Shown here in pieces: positions 34,675-44,083 of a stretch of 64,000 nucleotides of DNA. How positions within the stretch are numbered: position 1 is the first letter of the stretch; the number at the start of each line of letters is the position of its first letter. The notes beneath the pieces are model-generated. The model did no database searches. It worked only from the letters and a program-made list of their open reading frames with translations, and was not told the origin of the DNA. Origin of the DNA: Derxia gummosa DSM 723 (GTDB taxonomy: Bacteria; Pseudomonadota; Gammaproteobacteria; Burkholderiales; Burkholderiaceae_E); contig NZ_AXWS01000007.1 of assembly GCF_000482785.1 (NCBI RefSeq), positions 124,001 through 188,000 on the forward strand. The letters are read 5' to 3'. Both the position numbers and the translations under genes were made by a program.

Positions 34675-34693
34675 CTGTTGCAGCGTGCAACAG
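34675..34693. promoter_or_regulatory. Palindrome, candidate activator-binding site for the PQQ dehydrogenase
   Basis: CTGTTGCA-gcg-TGCAACAG is a perfect 8-bp inverted repeat with a 3-nt centre, about 85-100 nt upstream of the -24 box. Single copies of TGCAACA occur near the aldehyde dehydrogenase and pedF promoters. Confidence 0.55.
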
Positions 34694-34846
34694 CACGGCC
34701 GCCGAGGGTTGCCACATTCACAGGACAGCGCTGGAACAACCCTGACGCTCCCGGCCGCATCCATGAACACCTGGACAGATGCGCGACGGCCGGCGTCGGC
34801 ACCGCCGACGCGGGGCCAGATCCCGGATCGCCATTCGCGCCGGATA

Positions 34847-35782
34847 TCAGTCGGCGAAAGCGCCCCAGGGCGTCTCGCCCACGGGGATCGTGGCCGCGAC
34901 CGTGCGCGTCGCGGTATCGATGACCGTCACCTGGTTAGAACGGCCGGCAGCCACGTAGAGCTTCGTGCCGTCGCGGTCGAGGCTCATGTTCCAGGGCCGC
35001 TTACCCACCTCGACCGTGGCGACCATCTCGCGCTTCGCCGTGTCGATGAAGCCCACGGTGCCGTCGGCGCCGTTGCTCACGTAGAGCGTCGCGCCGTCAG
35101 CCGAGATGGCGAGCCCGTTCGAACGCTTGCCGGCCTTGATCGTGCCGACGGCCTTGAGCGTGCCGACGTCGATGACCGACACCTGGTCAGCCAACTCGCA
35201 GGCCACGTAGGCCAGCTTGCCGTCGGGGCTGAAGGCGATGCCGCGCGGCCGCTCACCGACCATGACGCTTGCCACCACCTTCTTCTTCGCCACGTCGATC
35301 ACGTCGACCTGACGACCATCCTCGGCACCGGTGAACACATAGTGGCCGTCGGGGCTGAACACCGAATGCTCGGGGTTGTCGCCGGGTACCTTGACCTTGG
35401 CCACGACCGCGAGCCTGTCGGTATCGACGAAGGCCACCGACTGTGCCTTCTCGACCGCTGCCGCCACCAGCTTGCCGTCCTTCGAGATGTAGACGCCCTC
35501 GGGCGATTCGCCTAGCGCGATGCGTGCGACCGGCTCGCGCGTGGCGGTGTCGAGCACCAGCAGCCCGTTCGACTGCATGTCGCTCACATAGATGCGCTTG
35601 CCGTCGGGCGAGATCGCGAGGCCACGCGGGCGGCCGCCGACCTTGATGCTCGTCTCGAGCTTTGCTGCGGCGGCATCGATCACGCCGATGCTGCCCGCGC
35701 CCTCCTCGGTCACGTACACCTTCGCGGCGCTCGCGCCCCCCGCCATGAGCGCGATCAGCGCCGCCAGTACTGCCTTGTGCAT
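34847..35782 (-). CDS. PQQ-associated YVTN beta-propeller protein
   Basis: This 311-residue periplasmic protein has a signal peptide (residues 1-19) and seven-bladed propeller repeats. The repeats contain motifs such as VGGRPRGLAISPDGKRIYVS and YVACELADQVSVID. It fits the family of beta-propeller proteins found with PQQ-dependent catabolism. The function is unknown; it may shield or assist the quinoprotein. It is followed on the same strand by the PQQ dehydrogenase, but a 328-nt gap holds a separate sigma54 promoter. Confidence 0.88.
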   Translation of the reverse strand: MHKAVLAALIALMAGGASAAKVYVTEEGAGSIGVIDAAAAKLETSIKVGGRPRGLAISPDGKRIYVSDMQSNGLLVLDTATREPVARIALGESPEGVYISKDGKLVAAAVEKAQSVAFVDTDRLAVVAKVKVPGDNPEHSVFSPDGHYVFTGAEDGRQVDVIDVAKKKVVASVMVGERPRGIAFSPDGKLAYVACELADQVSVIDVGTLKAVGTIKAGKRSNGLAISADGATLYVSNGADGTVGFIDTAKREMVATVEVGKRPWNMSLDRDGTKLYVAAGRSNQVTVIDTATRTVAATIPVGETPWGAFAD

Positions 35783-35853
35783 GAAGTCTCCTCAGGGTTC
35801 GTCCGGCGCGTTGTGTGTCGCGCCGTGGCGATGTTGCACACCCTTGCAGCCAT

Positions 35854-35868
35854 GCACAGGCCGTGCCC
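35854..35868 (-). promoter_or_regulatory. Possible sigma54 promoter of the beta-propeller gene
   Basis: On the minus strand this reads GGGCAC-GGCCT-GTGC, with GG and GC at the right spacing and two departures from consensus. It lies about 72 nt before the ATG. The region 35783-36124 is the shared control region with the divergent porin. Confidence 0.45.
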
Positions 35869-36040
35869 CGTTGCCGTTTGAAACAGTCTGACAATGCGGC
35901 AGTGCAGCAAGTCCAGCTGATGACACGCATCAGTCCGCAACAACGGCTTCTTCAGGGTGAGTCCGCACGGCGCAAGCGCTGTCAAACCTGCTCCATCGCG
36001 TCACAGCACGGTCCGGACAAACCCGCGTGCGGCACTGCGT

Positions 36041-36055
36041 TGGCATGTGCGTTGC
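36041..36055 (+). promoter_or_regulatory. Sigma54 promoter of the porin gene
   Basis: TGGCATGTGCGTTGC is TGGCAT-N5-TTGC, one base from consensus. The start would be near 36067, 58 nt before the ATG at 36125. Confidence 0.85.
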
Positions 36056-36124
36056 CACTTGTTACGTCGATCCGGCCGATCACGGACGGACGCAAACAAC
36101 GCAACTGGAGAGGAGACACCCCCC

Positions 36125-37273
36125 ATGAAGACCCGCGCTTGCAAGCTCGCCCTGGCCCTCGCCGCCCTGCCCGCCCTGGCCCTGCCGCTCGGCGCCCAGG
36201 CCGTCGAATTCAAGGCTGGCGACTGGACCCTCGACCTGGGCGGCATCATCAACGCCTACTACACGCCCACCAGCTGCTCGGGCAACCAGAACATCGGCGG
36301 CGCGGCGCTCGCGACCAAGGCACTCGGCTGCGGCGGCACCGACGGCCGCACCACCATCGGCAACGGCCTGCTGCCGAACGCGCTCGTCACCAGCGCGAAG
36401 ACCACGCAGGACGGCATCGACATCGGCGCGACGATCCTCATCGCCGTGCACACCGCCACCAACAACGCCACGGCCGAGAACAACAACGTCGACGTGCGTC
36501 GCGCCTTCTTCACGGCCGGCAACGCCGACTCGGGCACCTTCAAGATCGGCCGTGACGGCGGCCTGTACGGCGACGCCGCGATCTTCGGCGACATGACCCT
36601 GCTCGGCGCCGGCGCCCCGGTCCAGGCCACGCAGCGCGGCCGCGTCACGCTCGGCCACATCGGCGCGGGCTACAGCTTCCTCGGCTACTACGGCCAGCTC
36701 AGCTACCTGTCGCCGTCGGTCAACGGCTTCTCGGTCGAGGGCGGCGTGTTCAGCCCGGTCGACGGCACGGCCAACGGCAGCAAGTCGCCGCAGCTCCAGG
36801 TCCGCGGCCTTTACAAGTTCGAAGGCGGCAAGGCCTGGGTGACGGGCAAGACCCAGCGCTTCAAGTCGAACGGCACCGCCGGCTCGGATGACTTCACGAT
36901 GAACGCGGTCGAAGTGGGCGCCCTCGGCAAGCTCGGCGACTTCGGCCTCATGGCCAACTACCAGGACGGCAAGGGCCTCGGCATCCTGTCGGACGGCGAT
37001 TCAGGCGACAAGAAGCAGCGCAACTGGATCACCCAGGCCACCTACTCGATCACGCCCAAGCTGACCGCTGGCGTGAGCTACGGCGAAAGCAAGCTGCGCG
37101 ACGGCACCGGCACCGACCTCGACAAGAACAGCAACATCACGCTGGGCGCGTACTACAAGCTGACCAAGGCGGTGACGGTCGTCGCCGAACTCGGCCAGAC
37201 CAAGTCGGAAGCCATGAACGGCAACGAAGCCAAGCTGCGCGGTGGCGCGGTCGGCGCGATCCTGTTCTTCTGA
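36125..37273 (+). CDS. Outer membrane porin-like protein
   Basis: This 382-residue outer membrane beta-barrel has a signal peptide (about residues 1-26, cut after AQA). The mature part begins VEFKAGDWTLDLGGIINAYY and ends in the aromatic residue Phe, as barrels do. The alternating hydrophobic strands and GRDGGLYGDAAIFGDM resemble porins of betaproteobacteria. GAGGAGACA precedes the ATG at 36125. Sigma54 control and its place beside the PQQ genes suggest it admits an alcohol or a metal-chelate (inference). Confidence 0.88.
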   Translation: MKTRACKLALALAALPALALPLGAQAVEFKAGDWTLDLGGIINAYYTPTSCSGNQNIGGAALATKALGCGGTDGRTTIGNGLLPNALVTSAKTTQDGIDIGATILIAVHTATNNATAENNNVDVRRAFFTAGNADSGTFKIGRDGGLYGDAAIFGDMTLLGAGAPVQATQRGRVTLGHIGAGYSFLGYYGQLSYLSPSVNGFSVEGGVFSPVDGTANGSKSPQLQVRGLYKFEGGKAWVTGKTQRFKSNGTAGSDDFTMNAVEVGALGKLGDFGLMANYQDGKGLGILSDGDSGDKKQRNWITQATYSITPKLTAGVSYGESKLRDGTGTDLDKNSNITLGAYYKLTKAVTVVAELGQTKSEAMNGNEAKLRGGAVGAILFF

Positions 37274-37627
37274 TCGGCAACGCGGCGCGACGGTCAGGCG
37301 GGATCCCGTCGCCGTCGCGCGGCCCGCGGCGAGTGGCTGACGGTTGCTTCATGCGACCGCCCCGGACCACCGCATGCGGCAACGCACGCATCAGTCCGCG
37401 ACGCGGCGCAAGTCCCGGTGCTCCTGCCGGCGGCTTGCGCCGCGTTGCCTTTTCGGGGCAAGGCCGCCTCGGGCACGAAAGGCCGGCGGCCGGCGTATTG
37501 CCCCGCCCAGCCGCAGCCCGAGGCTCCGCGCGGACCGCCCGATGACGCATCCGCTGCCGTAACACTTCCCTCGGCCACGTCGTGCGCCCTAGCCTGCCGG
37601 TCCCGCCAACCGACCTCGCAGGGCTCG
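37274..37627. other. Intergenic region without visible gene
   Basis: This holds 354 nt of high-GC sequence between the porin and the Gcr-like gene. A short inverted repeat GCGACGG/CCGTCGC lies about 15-40 nt after the porin stop and may end its transcript, though no T run follows. Nothing else is recognisable. Confidence 0.5.
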
Positions 37628-39658
37628 ATGGCTCAAGCCAACAACAACTCCCAGCTGGCGCTGGCGCTCGGCCGCTTTGCCGACCCCACCGCCGATCCCG
37701 TCCGACTGTTCGCCGGCCTCGTCGCGGCCGTGCGACCGAGGCGCGCCGACGATGCCGACGAGGCACGCGGGCGCTTCCACCTCCTGCTCGCCACGCTTGA
37801 AGCCGAGCCGAACACGCGGCGCCAGGTGCGCGCGCATTTCACCGCGCTGCTCGCCAGCCGCCGGCTCACCAGCTTCTTCGCCGACAGCGGCATCCTGCCC
37901 GGCACCGGCTTCTTCACCGAGCTGTGGCGGCTCATCTCCAAGCGCGTGCTGCCCGAACTGCCCGACGAGCAGGAATTCGGCGACGCGATGCGCCAGATCT
38001 TCCATCGCCCGCGCGACTGGGAATGGCTCGACGCGCTCGACCGCGCCGAGCTGCTGCGCTTCTGGCGCTGCATCGCGCCTGGCGACGGCATCGGCGAGGC
38101 CGAGCGACGCCAGCTCGTCGACGACCTGCTCGACGCCGCGCTGCTGCTCGCCTACCGCATCGGCGGCCTCGGCATCGAACGCGAACTGGCGCCGCTCGCG
38201 CCCGAGTTCCGCGACTTCGCGGCGCGCTTCCTCGCGGTGGCGCGCGAGACCCAGCGCTTCGCCGACGGCTTCCGCGCCCATCTCGACGACCCGGCCGCGC
38301 CGGTGGAAGACGAACGCCAGCTCGTGGTCATCATCGACCAGTGCCGCGAGGTGCTGAAGCGCGCCCACCGCGTCGCGCGCACCGTCGGCACCAGCACCCA
38401 CCTGACCCATCTGATGATCCGCGCAGGCCAGAGCCTCGACCGGCTCGACGCGGTGGTGAACCTGCTCGGGGCGCGCTTCCGGCCCGATTCGCGCGAGGCC
38501 GCCATCACCGGCTGGGCCGCGATCGCGCACGACACCATCCAGGCGGAGAACCGGCGCGACAGCGTGCGGGCCCACGTCGCCGGCGGCCTCGGCCTGCTCG
38601 CGCTGCGCGTGACCGACAACGCGGCCCAGACCGGCGAGCACTACATCGCCGCCACGCGCGACGAGTACTGGGGCATGTGGCGCTCGGCCGCCGGCGCCGG
38701 GCTGATCATCGCGGGCATGGCGCTGCTCAAGGTGTTCATGGGCAAGGTCGATGCGTCGCTCGCGGGCCGGGCGCTGATGTACAGCCTCGACTACGGCATC
38801 GGCTTCGTCGTCATCTACCTGCTGCACCTCACGGTGGCGACCAAGCAGCCGGCGATGACCGCGCAGACCCTCGTGAGCCAGCTCGGCGAGGTCAGGCGCG
38901 GGCGACTCGCGCGGCTCGACGCGGTGGCCGATCTGGTGGCGGGCGTGGTGCGCACCCAGCTCGCCGCCATCCTCGGCAACGTGACGGTGGCGCTGCCCAC
39001 CGCGATGCTGCTGAGCTGGGGCCTCGGCCTCGCGCTCGGCCATCCGCCGATCGATGCCGGCAAGGCCGCGCATCTGCTCGAAGACCTCGACCCGCTCGGC
39101 CTCGCGCTGCCGCATGCGGCGATCGCGGGCGTGTTCCTGTTCTTCTCGGGCGTGCTGTCGGGCTATTTCGACAACAAGGCGCGCATCGAGCGCTTCGGCG
39201 CGCGCGTGGCGCGCATCGGCTGGCTGCGCGCGCTGCTCGGCGAAGGCCGCGCCGCGCGCTTCGGCGGTTATCTGGAGGCGCGGCTGGGCGGGATCATGGG
39301 CAATCTGCTGTTCGGCTTCATGCTCGGCAGCACGGGCACGGTCGGCGCCATCCTCGGCTGGCCGCTCGACATCCGGCACATCGCCTTCGCCTCGGCCAAT
39401 CTCGGCTTCGCGCTCGTGGCCTTCGACTTCGCCCTGCCCTGGCAGACGGTGGCGACGGCGGCGGCCGGCGTGCTGCTGATCGGCGCGGTCAACCTCACCG
39501 TGAGCTTCTCGCTCGCGCTGTGGATGGCGCTGCGGGCGCGCCAGGTCAGCATCGACGGGCGCCAGCTGCGCGCGCTCGCGGGCGCGCTGTGGCGGCGCTG
39601 GCGCGCGGCGCCGCTGCGCTTCTTCGGCGCGCCGCCGCGCACGGCCGGCGGGGAGTGA
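37628..39658 (+). CDS. Gcr-like membrane protein ('site-specific recombinase' family)
   Basis: This 676-residue protein of the betaproteobacterial family is often labelled site-specific recombinase Gcr. The N-terminal half is soluble and helical. The C-terminal half, from about residue 355, holds six or more membrane helices (AAGAGLIIAGMALLKVFMG, YGIGFVVIYLLHLT, AAIAGVFLFFSGVLSGYF). No recombinase active-site motif is visible, so the name is probably wrong and the function unknown. The start at 37628 gives the family-like MAQANNNSQLALALGRF. The MscS-like gene follows in the same direction after 227 nt. Confidence 0.85.
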   Translation: MAQANNNSQLALALGRFADPTADPVRLFAGLVAAVRPRRADDADEARGRFHLLLATLEAEPNTRRQVRAHFTALLASRRLTSFFADSGILPGTGFFTELWRLISKRVLPELPDEQEFGDAMRQIFHRPRDWEWLDALDRAELLRFWRCIAPGDGIGEAERRQLVDDLLDAALLLAYRIGGLGIERELAPLAPEFRDFAARFLAVARETQRFADGFRAHLDDPAAPVEDERQLVVIIDQCREVLKRAHRVARTVGTSTHLTHLMIRAGQSLDRLDAVVNLLGARFRPDSREAAITGWAAIAHDTIQAENRRDSVRAHVAGGLGLLALRVTDNAAQTGEHYIAATRDEYWGMWRSAAGAGLIIAGMALLKVFMGKVDASLAGRALMYSLDYGIGFVVIYLLHLTVATKQPAMTAQTLVSQLGEVRRGRLARLDAVADLVAGVVRTQLAAILGNVTVALPTAMLLSWGLGLALGHPPIDAGKAAHLLEDLDPLGLALPHAAIAGVFLFFSGVLSGYFDNKARIERFGARVARIGWLRALLGEGRAARFGGYLEARLGGIMGNLLFGFMLGSTGTVGAILGWPLDIRHIAFASANLGFALVAFDFALPWQTVATAAAGVLLIGAVNLTVSFSLALWMALRARQVSIDGRQLRALAGALWRRWRAAPLRFFGAPPRTAGGE

Positions 39659-39885
39659 AGCCAGCCAAGGGCGCGTGGGACTGCATGGGGACGGTGGCGG
39701 ATCGGTGCTTGCCCCGGCCCCCATCCGCCGCGCTTGGCCCCGTCCCGGGCCGCCGGCCGCATGCGGCTCACCTGCGCAACCGGCACGCGCACCGCCCGCG
39801 ACCGACCACCGGCGCGCGGGGCGATTGCTCCGCGCCCGGCGCGCGACTACAACCCTCGTGTCGCCACCCCGGAGCCACGCCCGCC

Positions 39886-41553
39886 ATGACCACCCTCCGC
39901 CAGCGCCTCGCGCCGGTCCTGCGCCTCGTCCTCCTGCTCGTCGCCCTCGCCGCCCTGCCCATCATGGCGCGCGCCGCCGCCGAGCGCCCCGCCCCGGCCA
40001 CCGACGCCGCGCCCCCCGCCGAGGCCACGCTGCGCTTCATGAACCGCGACCTCCACACGATGCGCAGCGAGTTCACCGGCGCCGATCCGGCCACGCGCGC
40101 CGCGCGCGCCCTGCGCCGGCTCGAGAACCTCGACGACGCCCACCTCGACACGCCCGTCACGCGCGAACCCTTCCTGTGGAACGACCAGCGCGGCGTGACC
40201 CTGCGCCTCGGCGACACCACCGCCTTCACCGTGCTCGAACGCGACCTCGACGCCGAAGAAGGCCTGACGCTCGACCAGGCCGTCGAGCGCGCCGAGGAAC
40301 GCCTGCGCGACGCGATCCGCGCCCGCGTCGAGATGACGCGCGGCGCCAGCCTCGTGCGCGGCCTGCTCGCCTCGCTGCTCGCAAGCGCCATCGCGGTCGT
40401 GCTGCTGTGGTTCCTGATGCAGGCCACGAAACGCGCGATCCGCCCGCTGCACCGGCTGATCGAGACCCGCATCGCGCGCCGCCAGCTGCTCGGCATCGAC
40501 TGGTCCGAACATGCCTTCCGCGTGCTGGTCCGGCTCGCGCAAGCGTTTGCAATCGTGGTCGGCGCGAGCATCGCCTATTCGTGGATCGCCTTCGTGCTGG
40601 GCCGCTTCGCGGTGACGGCGCCGCTCGGCTCGAAGATGGCCGACTTCGTCGCCGACCTGCTCGGCCGCTTCGGCTCGGGCGTGCTGGAAGCGATCCCGGG
40701 CCTCGTGACGATCGCCTTCATCCTGTTCGTCGCGCGCGGCGTGGTGGGCGCGATCAACAGCATCTTCGACGGTGTGACGCGCGGACGCTTCCAGGTACCC
40801 GGCCTGCACCCGGAAACCTCGAATGCCACGCGCCGCATCCTCGTGGTCGTGACCTGGGCGCTCGCCTTCACGCTCGTCTATCCCTACATCCCGGGCTCGA
40901 ACAGCGAGGTGTTCAAGGGCCTGTCGGTGCTGTTCGGCTTCATGCTCACGCTCGGCTCGTCGGGCATCGTGGGCCAGCTCATGAGCGGACTCGTGCTCGT
41001 GTACTCGCGCGCGCTGCGCATCGGCGATTTCGTGACCGTGGGCGACACCGACGGCGTGGTGAAGGAGATGGGCGTGCTGTCGGTCAAGCTCGTCAACATC
41101 CGCAACGAGGAGATCACCATCCCCAACAACGTGATGGTCGCCAGCTCGGTGCGCAACTACAGCAAGCTCGCGGGCCAGCAGGGCACGCTCATCTCGACCA
41201 AGGTGACGATCGGCTATGACGCACCGTGGCGCCAGGTGCATGCGCTGCTCAAGCGCGCGGCCGCCGCCACCGAGGGCTTGCGCCGCGAGCCGGAGCCCTT
41301 CGTGTACCAGCGCGCCTTGCAGGACTTCTACGTCGAGTACGAACTGTTCGCGCACATCGACGTTCCGATCCGCCGCGTGCCGGTGCTGAGCCAGCTGCAC
41401 GCGGCGATCCAGGACGAGTTCAACACGGCGGGCGTGCAGATCATGTCGCCGCATTTCATGGAGCAGCCGGCCGAGGCCATCCTCGTGCCGAAGGCGCGCT
41501 GGCACGAAGGCACGGCGCGCAACGATGCGGGCGCCGCGCGTCCGGCGGCGTGA
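39886..41553 (+). CDS. Mechanosensitive channel, MscS family
   Basis: This 555-residue inner membrane channel has a signal peptide (residues 1-28), a periplasmic helical part and about four to five membrane helices. The pore helix and beta domain carry LSVLFGFMLTLGSSGIVGQLMSGLVLVYSRALRIGDFV. IRNEEITIPNNVMV follows in the cytoplasmic vestibule. MscS-type channels release solutes on osmotic downshock. The start at 39886 is chosen for the signal peptide; the frame is open far upstream but there it overlaps the Gcr-like gene in another phase. Confidence 0.9.
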   Translation: MTTLRQRLAPVLRLVLLLVALAALPIMARAAAERPAPATDAAPPAEATLRFMNRDLHTMRSEFTGADPATRAARALRRLENLDDAHLDTPVTREPFLWNDQRGVTLRLGDTTAFTVLERDLDAEEGLTLDQAVERAEERLRDAIRARVEMTRGASLVRGLLASLLASAIAVVLLWFLMQATKRAIRPLHRLIETRIARRQLLGIDWSEHAFRVLVRLAQAFAIVVGASIAYSWIAFVLGRFAVTAPLGSKMADFVADLLGRFGSGVLEAIPGLVTIAFILFVARGVVGAINSIFDGVTRGRFQVPGLHPETSNATRRILVVVTWALAFTLVYPYIPGSNSEVFKGLSVLFGFMLTLGSSGIVGQLMSGLVLVYSRALRIGDFVTVGDTDGVVKEMGVLSVKLVNIRNEEITIPNNVMVASSVRNYSKLAGQQGTLISTKVTIGYDAPWRQVHALLKRAAAATEGLRREPEPFVYQRALQDFYVEYELFAHIDVPIRRVPVLSQLHAAIQDEFNTAGVQIMSPHFMEQPAEAILVPKARWHEGTARNDAGAARPAA

Positions 41554-41632
41554 GGCGACGAGCGCCGGCGCCCGGGGTGCGCGTCGCGCAGGCAAGTGGT
41601 CCTCACCCGGGCACGGCGGCCGACCGGCGCGC

Positions 41633-42088
41633 TCAGTCCTCGTCGCGCGCGAGGAATTCCTCGACCCAGCCCGACACGCGCGGCGTGATGCTCGCCATCG
41701 ACTCGCGGTGGAAGTCGGCCACGAACAGGTCGGCGTCATGCGCATACGGCTCGCGCATGCGGAACACGTCGGCCGCCGCATGGCTCAGATCGACGATGCG
41801 GCCGTCGATGATGTTGAACTGGTGCTGGTAGTTGCCGGCGATCGTGCCGCCGTACACGAGGCTCATGAACAGCGAGCCGTACTTGCAGGAGCGCGAGAGA
41901 TCGAGCGGTACCGGCTCGCCGCGCTCGCTCGCGCGCTCGCGCCACTTGCGGAAGATGAAGTCGCCGGCATCGATGAAGCCGGCTTCGTCGAGCGCACGGA
42001 AATCGCCGATCGGCGCGAGGCTGGCGGCGGGAGCCGCGCGGCCGAGACGGGCAAGGTCGCGGAAGCACGGCGGCGGTTTGGGTGACAT
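41633..42088 (-). CDS. Uncharacterised protein with possible Cys-His-Asp site
   Basis: This 151-residue soluble protein is one I do not recognise. The central part, SRSCKYGSLFMSL then YQHQFNIIDGRIVDLS, has a cysteine followed by a His and an Asp with the spacing of small transglutaminase-like or papain-like hydrolases. The suggestion is weak and rests on pattern only. It lies 77 nt after the last permease gene of the ABC transporter on the same strand and may be part of that operon. Confidence 0.7.
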   Translation of the reverse strand: MSPKPPPCFRDLARLGRAAPAASLAPIGDFRALDEAGFIDAGDFIFRKWRERASERGEPVPLDLSRSCKYGSLFMSLVYGGTIAGNYQHQFNIIDGRIVDLSHAAADVFRMREPYAHDADLFVADFHRESMASITPRVSGWVEEFLARDED

Positions 42089-42165
42089 GGTTTCGCCCCG
42101 GTAGGTGGGCGATGGCAGTTCGCCCGTGGGCGGAGCATGCCCGACCGCGACGCCGCGCGGGAGGT

Positions 42166-43041
42166 TCACCCCGCCTTGCGCCTCGCCAGCATCCGCATCG
42201 CCGCCACCGCCACCCCGACCACCACCAGCGACAGCACCGTCGTCACCGTCCCGAGCGCATAGATGACCGGCGTCGTCACCGTCGTCGTCAGCCCCTGCAA
42301 TTCGAGCGGCAGCGTGTTGAGGTCGCCGATGGCCTGCGAGGTGCGCGCGATCTCGTCCCAGCTCAGCGTGAAGCCGAACATGCCAACGCCAATCACGCTC
42401 GGCCCGATGATGGGCAGCACCACATCCTTGAAGCCCTGCCACGGCGTCGCGCCGAGGTCGCGCGCGGCTTCCTCATAGGCCGTGTTGAAGCGGTTGAACA
42501 CCGCGAACATGATCAGCAGGCCGAAGGGCAGCGTCCATGTGAGATGCGCGCCGAGCGCCGAGGTGTACAGCCCCATGCTGCTGCCGTAGCCGTCGGCCAG
42601 CTCCTGCCAGCCCATGCTCTCGAACCAGCTCTTGAGGCCGGTATCGAGCAGCCGGAACGCGAGGCCGATGCCGAGCGACACCACGATCGACGGCATGATC
42701 AGGCTCGCGATCGACGTGTAGAACAGCGCGCCGTCGCCGAAGAAGCGCTTGCGGAAGGCCAGCCCCGCGAGCAGCGCGATCACCACGTTGAGCGCCATCA
42801 CCACCAGACCCACGCGGATCGACCGGCCGAAGGCGGCCCAGATGTCCACCACGCCCACGCCCTCGGCCAGCTTTGCAAACCAGTGCAAGGACACGCCGCG
42901 CATCGGAAACGTGAGCCCGCCTTCCGGCCCCTGGAAGCTGAGCACGAAGATCGTGATGGTCGGCCCGTAGAGGAACAGCACATAGGCCGCGAAGAACAGC
43001 GCGAGCACATAGAAGCTCGCCGGACGCTTGCCTTCGTTCAT
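42166..43041 (-). CDS. ABC transporter permease, PotI/PotC-like
   Basis: This 291-residue permease has six membrane helices. It carries the EAA loop EEAARDLGATPWQGFKDVVLPIIGPSVIGV typical of the second permease of polyamine-type importers. Its ATG overlaps the stop of the first permease by one base (TGATG), so they are translationally coupled. Together with the ATPase and binding protein it forms a complete importer. Confidence 0.93.
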   Translation of the reverse strand: MNEGKRPASFYVLALFFAAYVLFLYGPTITIFVLSFQGPEGGLTFPMRGVSLHWFAKLAEGVGVVDIWAAFGRSIRVGLVVMALNVVIALLAGLAFRKRFFGDGALFYTSIASLIMPSIVVSLGIGLAFRLLDTGLKSWFESMGWQELADGYGSSMGLYTSALGAHLTWTLPFGLLIMFAVFNRFNTAYEEAARDLGATPWQGFKDVVLPIIGPSVIGVGMFGFTLSWDEIARTSQAIGDLNTLPLELQGLTTTVTTPVIYALGTVTTVLSLVVVGVAVAAMRMLARRKAG

Positions 43042-44006
43042 CACAGCTCCTTGCGGATATCGACGATGCGCGTGAGGCCGAAGATGATCATCAGCACCAC
43101 GATGAGCAGGATCACCGCATTGGCCGCCGCGGCCGGAAATTGCAGATAGCTCGTCTGCACCTGGATGATCTTGCCGACCGACGCGATCTGCTGCCCGCCC
43201 ATGACGCCGATGGTCACGAAGTCGCCCATCACGATGGTGATGACGAAGATCGAGCCGATGATGATGCCGGTCTTGCACAGCGGCACGATCACGTCGCGCA
43301 GGATCTGGAAGCCGGTCGCGCCCGCATCGCGCGCCGCCTCGATGAGGGCGCGGTCGATGCGCATCATCGAGTTGAAGATCGGCACGATCATGAACATCGT
43401 GAACAGGTGGACGAAGGCCAGCACCACCGAGAAGTCGCTGTACAGCAGCCATTCCACCGGGCTGCTCGTGATGCCGGTGGCCATCAGGAACTGGTTGACC
43501 ACGCCGTTGCGACCGAGCAGCGGAATCCACGAAATCATGCGGATGACGTTCGAGGTCCAGAACGGGATCGTGCACAGCAGGAAGAGCAGCGTCTGCATGC
43601 CCGTCGTGCGCACATGGAAGGCCACGAAGTAGCTGACCGTGAAGCCGATCATCAGCGTGAAGGCCCAGACCAGGGCGCAGAACTTGAGCGTGCTCAGGTA
43701 GGTGCGAAAGGTCGTGCACATGCCGTCATCGCCACCGCCGAAGCAGCCGGAAAAGATGTCGATGTAATTCTGGAATGTGAAGGCCGGGATGATTTCGTAC
43801 TCGTTGTACTGCCAGAAGCTCACCACCGCCACGAGCGCGAGCGGGATGACGAAGAACAGCGCGAAGACGAGGGTGGCGGGCGTGGCCTGCAACCAGGCCG
43901 GCACGCCGGGCACGCGCCGCGCCGCCCTCGCCTTCGGCGGAACGGATGAAGTGCCCGAGCCGCTGCCGAGCGGTGGCGCCGCGATGCCGGGAGAGATGTC
44001 GGCCAT
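43041..44006 (-). CDS. ABC transporter permease, PotH/PotB-like
   Basis: This 321-residue first permease has a proline-rich cytoplasmic start and six helices. Its loop, ALIEAARDAGATGFQILRDVIVPLCKTG, is the docking site for the ATPase. It lies between the binding protein gene (77 nt upstream) and the second permease (1-nt overlap). Confidence 0.93.
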   Translation of the reverse strand: MADISPGIAAPPLGSGSGTSSVPPKARAARRVPGVPAWLQATPATLVFALFFVIPLALVAVVSFWQYNEYEIIPAFTFQNYIDIFSGCFGGGDDGMCTTFRTYLSTLKFCALVWAFTLMIGFTVSYFVAFHVRTTGMQTLLFLLCTIPFWTSNVIRMISWIPLLGRNGVVNQFLMATGITSSPVEWLLYSDFSVVLAFVHLFTMFMIVPIFNSMMRIDRALIEAARDAGATGFQILRDVIVPLCKTGIIIGSIFVITIVMGDFVTIGVMGGQQIASVGKIIQVQTSYLQFPAAAANAVILLIVVLMIIFGLTRIVDIRKEL

Positions 44007-44083
44007 GATCGTCCTCGCGAATTTTCAAAGATGCATTGCCGGAGCGGCTTTGACGGCCGCCCCGCGTTCCGGTCGGGCCGCGA

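Noticed and set aside
37628-39658. A true site-specific recombinase
   Set aside because: No tyrosine or serine recombinase active site is visible, and the C-terminal half is made of membrane helices. The family name is historical.
37924-41553. Single 1209-codon frame that would fuse the Gcr-like region with the MscS channel
   Set aside because: Its first 650 codons overlap the Gcr-like gene in another phase and are Arg-rich nonsense. The channel has its own start with a signal peptide at 39886.
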